Positions 44,890 to 46,098 of a stretch of 46,098 nucleotides of DNA are shown here, one piece after another (position 1 is the first letter of the stretch; each line of letters begins with the position of its first letter). This DNA is from Gnetum montanum (Eukaryota; Streptophyta; Gnetopsida; Gnetales; Gnetaceae). Under the pieces are notes generated by a model. That model was not told where the DNA came from, did no database searches, and saw nothing but the letters and a program-made list of their open reading frames with translations. A program made the translations under genes and the position numbers. The stretch lies in assembly GCA_015680685.1 (NCBI GenBank), contig MNCI01011963.1, positions 7,692-53,789 on the forward strand. The letters are read 5' to 3'.

Positions 44890-46020
44890 AATAGGAATGC
44901 CAGTGGGTCCTCCCCAAAGCATGCTCATGCCCTTAATGCCCTGACATTCCCACATTCAAATAGTCCGTAGGCCTTGGAAATGTCATTTGGAAGCAAGAGT
45001 TAAAGTCTTAACCACAAGAGTTTACCAAAAAGAAAACAATGCATCAACCAAAATATAGACTATTGATACAACTGACAATGAGGTGAACAATGGAGAAAGA
45101 ACGATGGAAAGAAGAGAATGGAATGGGGTCTCAAGAACAAGGTGATGTATAGCCCCTTGTGTATTAATGGTTAATGTGACTTATTAGGTCTCATTCCAAA
45201 TCCAGCCTTAAATAATCCACATCTAGTGACTTCACATTAATACATTTGGCCAATCCATCCACCTGAAGTAACAAGAATGCCTCTGTCAAAGAGTCACCAC
45301 CATTCTAATGAAACGAGAAATGAGAAAGTAGGAAGTGAGAAAGGGCCTTAGTTAGAGGGAACACGTTTGTTTAGTTCCATAACTAGTGCTTGTAGCCTCG
45401 GTGATTATTTCATCTAAGGGGTGTTCTTTGAATTCTCACTTTCTCTTTTTCTATTTTTTCTTTTTTTGTGTGAGAACCACACCATGCAAAGACTTATTAT
45501 TTTTATTAGCTTAGCCTTCTTATAATGGAGCAACATCAGAATGTTAAGGAAAACTCAAGAAGAAAACATCCAAGAAACCAAGAGAATGGCCAACACAAAT
45601 GCATCAAGTCCCCTTAAAGTCACACCTTTTTCAATCCTTGAGTCCTTCCTTAGTTTGAGAAATACCCAATCACCGATTCGTTGATAGTTCTATTATTTTT
45701 TGAAGAAAGGGACTGTATAGTTCCAAGCCAAGAGAAACCATAGAAATTCATGGATGCATGAATGATGTGGACTCATTGCCTATTATATCAAAAGAACCAT
45801 ACCTTAGTATCAACATTATAACTCAAAGGTAAAAACCAAACATTAGCAACCAATAGAATACAGTTCATACCATCATCAGGAGCACTTATTAAGTGACGAA
45901 CCTAACAAAATCAGTAAACATACAAATAAATGAAAAAGTATGAATGATGTTGTAAAACAAAAACAAGAAAAGTTAAAGAAATTTGTAAAACAAAAAATTA
46001 AAAAGGAACTGAGGGCCTTG
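44890..46020 (-). other. Conserved spacer of E3
   Basis: Matches the E2 spacer at gtgggtcctcc, cttaatgccctg and accacattcaaa-like blocks, and near 45610 at caagtccccttaaagtcacacc. Non-coding. Confidence 0.5.
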
Positions 46021-46098
46021 ATTGATCAGCATAGGTGGCCATCTCCCCCATGACTAAGTTGGAAGGAGGAGATCCGAAATAATGAGTGAGGTCGTCCT
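46021..46098 (-). pseudogene. gag: Possible gag 3' end of E3
   Basis: Read on the minus strand, the edge ends with a LVMGEM-like tail in the position of HAQPFSHGG in E1 gag, just before the spacer. Too short and diverged to be sure. Confidence 0.3.

Larger units (their letters stand above)
43345..46098 (-). mobile_element. Element E3: related LTR element lacking ORF2 (partial)
   Basis: Minus-strand element with its 3' LTR at left, then the PPT, a 0.7-kb unrelated stretch, the conserved spacer and a possible gag end at the window edge. Its 5' half is outside. Because the PPT lies to the right of the LTR, this LTR cannot be the 3' LTR of plus-strand E1. Confidence 0.75.

Overview
This is plant nuclear DNA made almost entirely of old, nested LTR retrotransposons. 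No intact host gene, tRNA, rRNA or CRISPR array was recognised. The evidence for a plant is Ty3/gypsy gag and pol similarity of the Athila/Tat type, primer-binding sites (PBS) complementary to the 3' end of plant tRNA-Asp, U2-type introns, and decay dominated by C-to-T and G-to-A changes as expected in methylated DNA. Heavy nesting and many stops suggest a large, slowly purged genome (conifer-like or another large seed-plant genome). The species cannot be read from the sequence. A 193-base N gap (18006-18198) and single Ns at 6870 and 7224 show a draft scaffold.

Left part (1-13345). A Tat/Ogre-like element on the minus strand has its 5' LTR at 11385-13345 and a decayed gag at 7225-10652 that stops at the start of the protease. 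A near-perfect inverted duplication bounded by Ns (6522-7223) is probably an assembly fault. Further left, a 27-bp tandem repeat and a decayed nine-exon gene on the plus strand (2085-5946) follow a 1.6-kb array of the word 'gcgtgag'. The position suits an antisense accessory gene of the Tat element, but that link is inferred.

Middle-left (13346-25437). The Tat element interrupts the integrase of a minus-strand Athila-like element 'C' (13346-20184: LTR, PBS, gag, protease, RT, RNase H, part of integrase). C itself sits in the gag of a related element 'B' (gag 20185-21142, LTR 21294-22185). A further LTR ('D') lies at about 22330-23333. Then comes a weak LINE-like stretch and a 64-bp tandem duplication.

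Right part (25438-46098). A plus-strand element 'E1' (5' LTR 25438-26291) has its gag split by a complete minus-strand sister 'E2' (27044-37037, 5-bp target duplication). E2's own gag is split by a solo LTR (33372-34648, perfect 5-bp target duplication AAGTG). E1's 3' end is broken by a third relative 'E3' (43345 to beyond the window). E1 and E2 share an unusual layout: LTR, tRNA-Asp PBS, gag, a conserved non-coding spacer, an internal promoter-like module, a second ORF of about 927 codons (here ORF2), PPT, LTR. No pol is present. E3 keeps gag-side sequence and spacer but lacks ORF2. The family is therefore non-autonomous, presumably mobilised by an Athila-like helper such as C.

The most interesting signal is regulatory. 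Each LTR has, just upstream of its TATA box, an array of a short, often palindromic word. The word differs between families (GATATC; TAATAATTAGA; ATCGACGGGGCC; ACGCTATGCAGCGT; CACGCTGTGCAGCGTGA), while the downstream LTR is better conserved. E1 and E2 carry a second GATATC array with its own TATA box about 0.5 kb upstream of ORF2, and the nine-exon gene also lies downstream of a word array.
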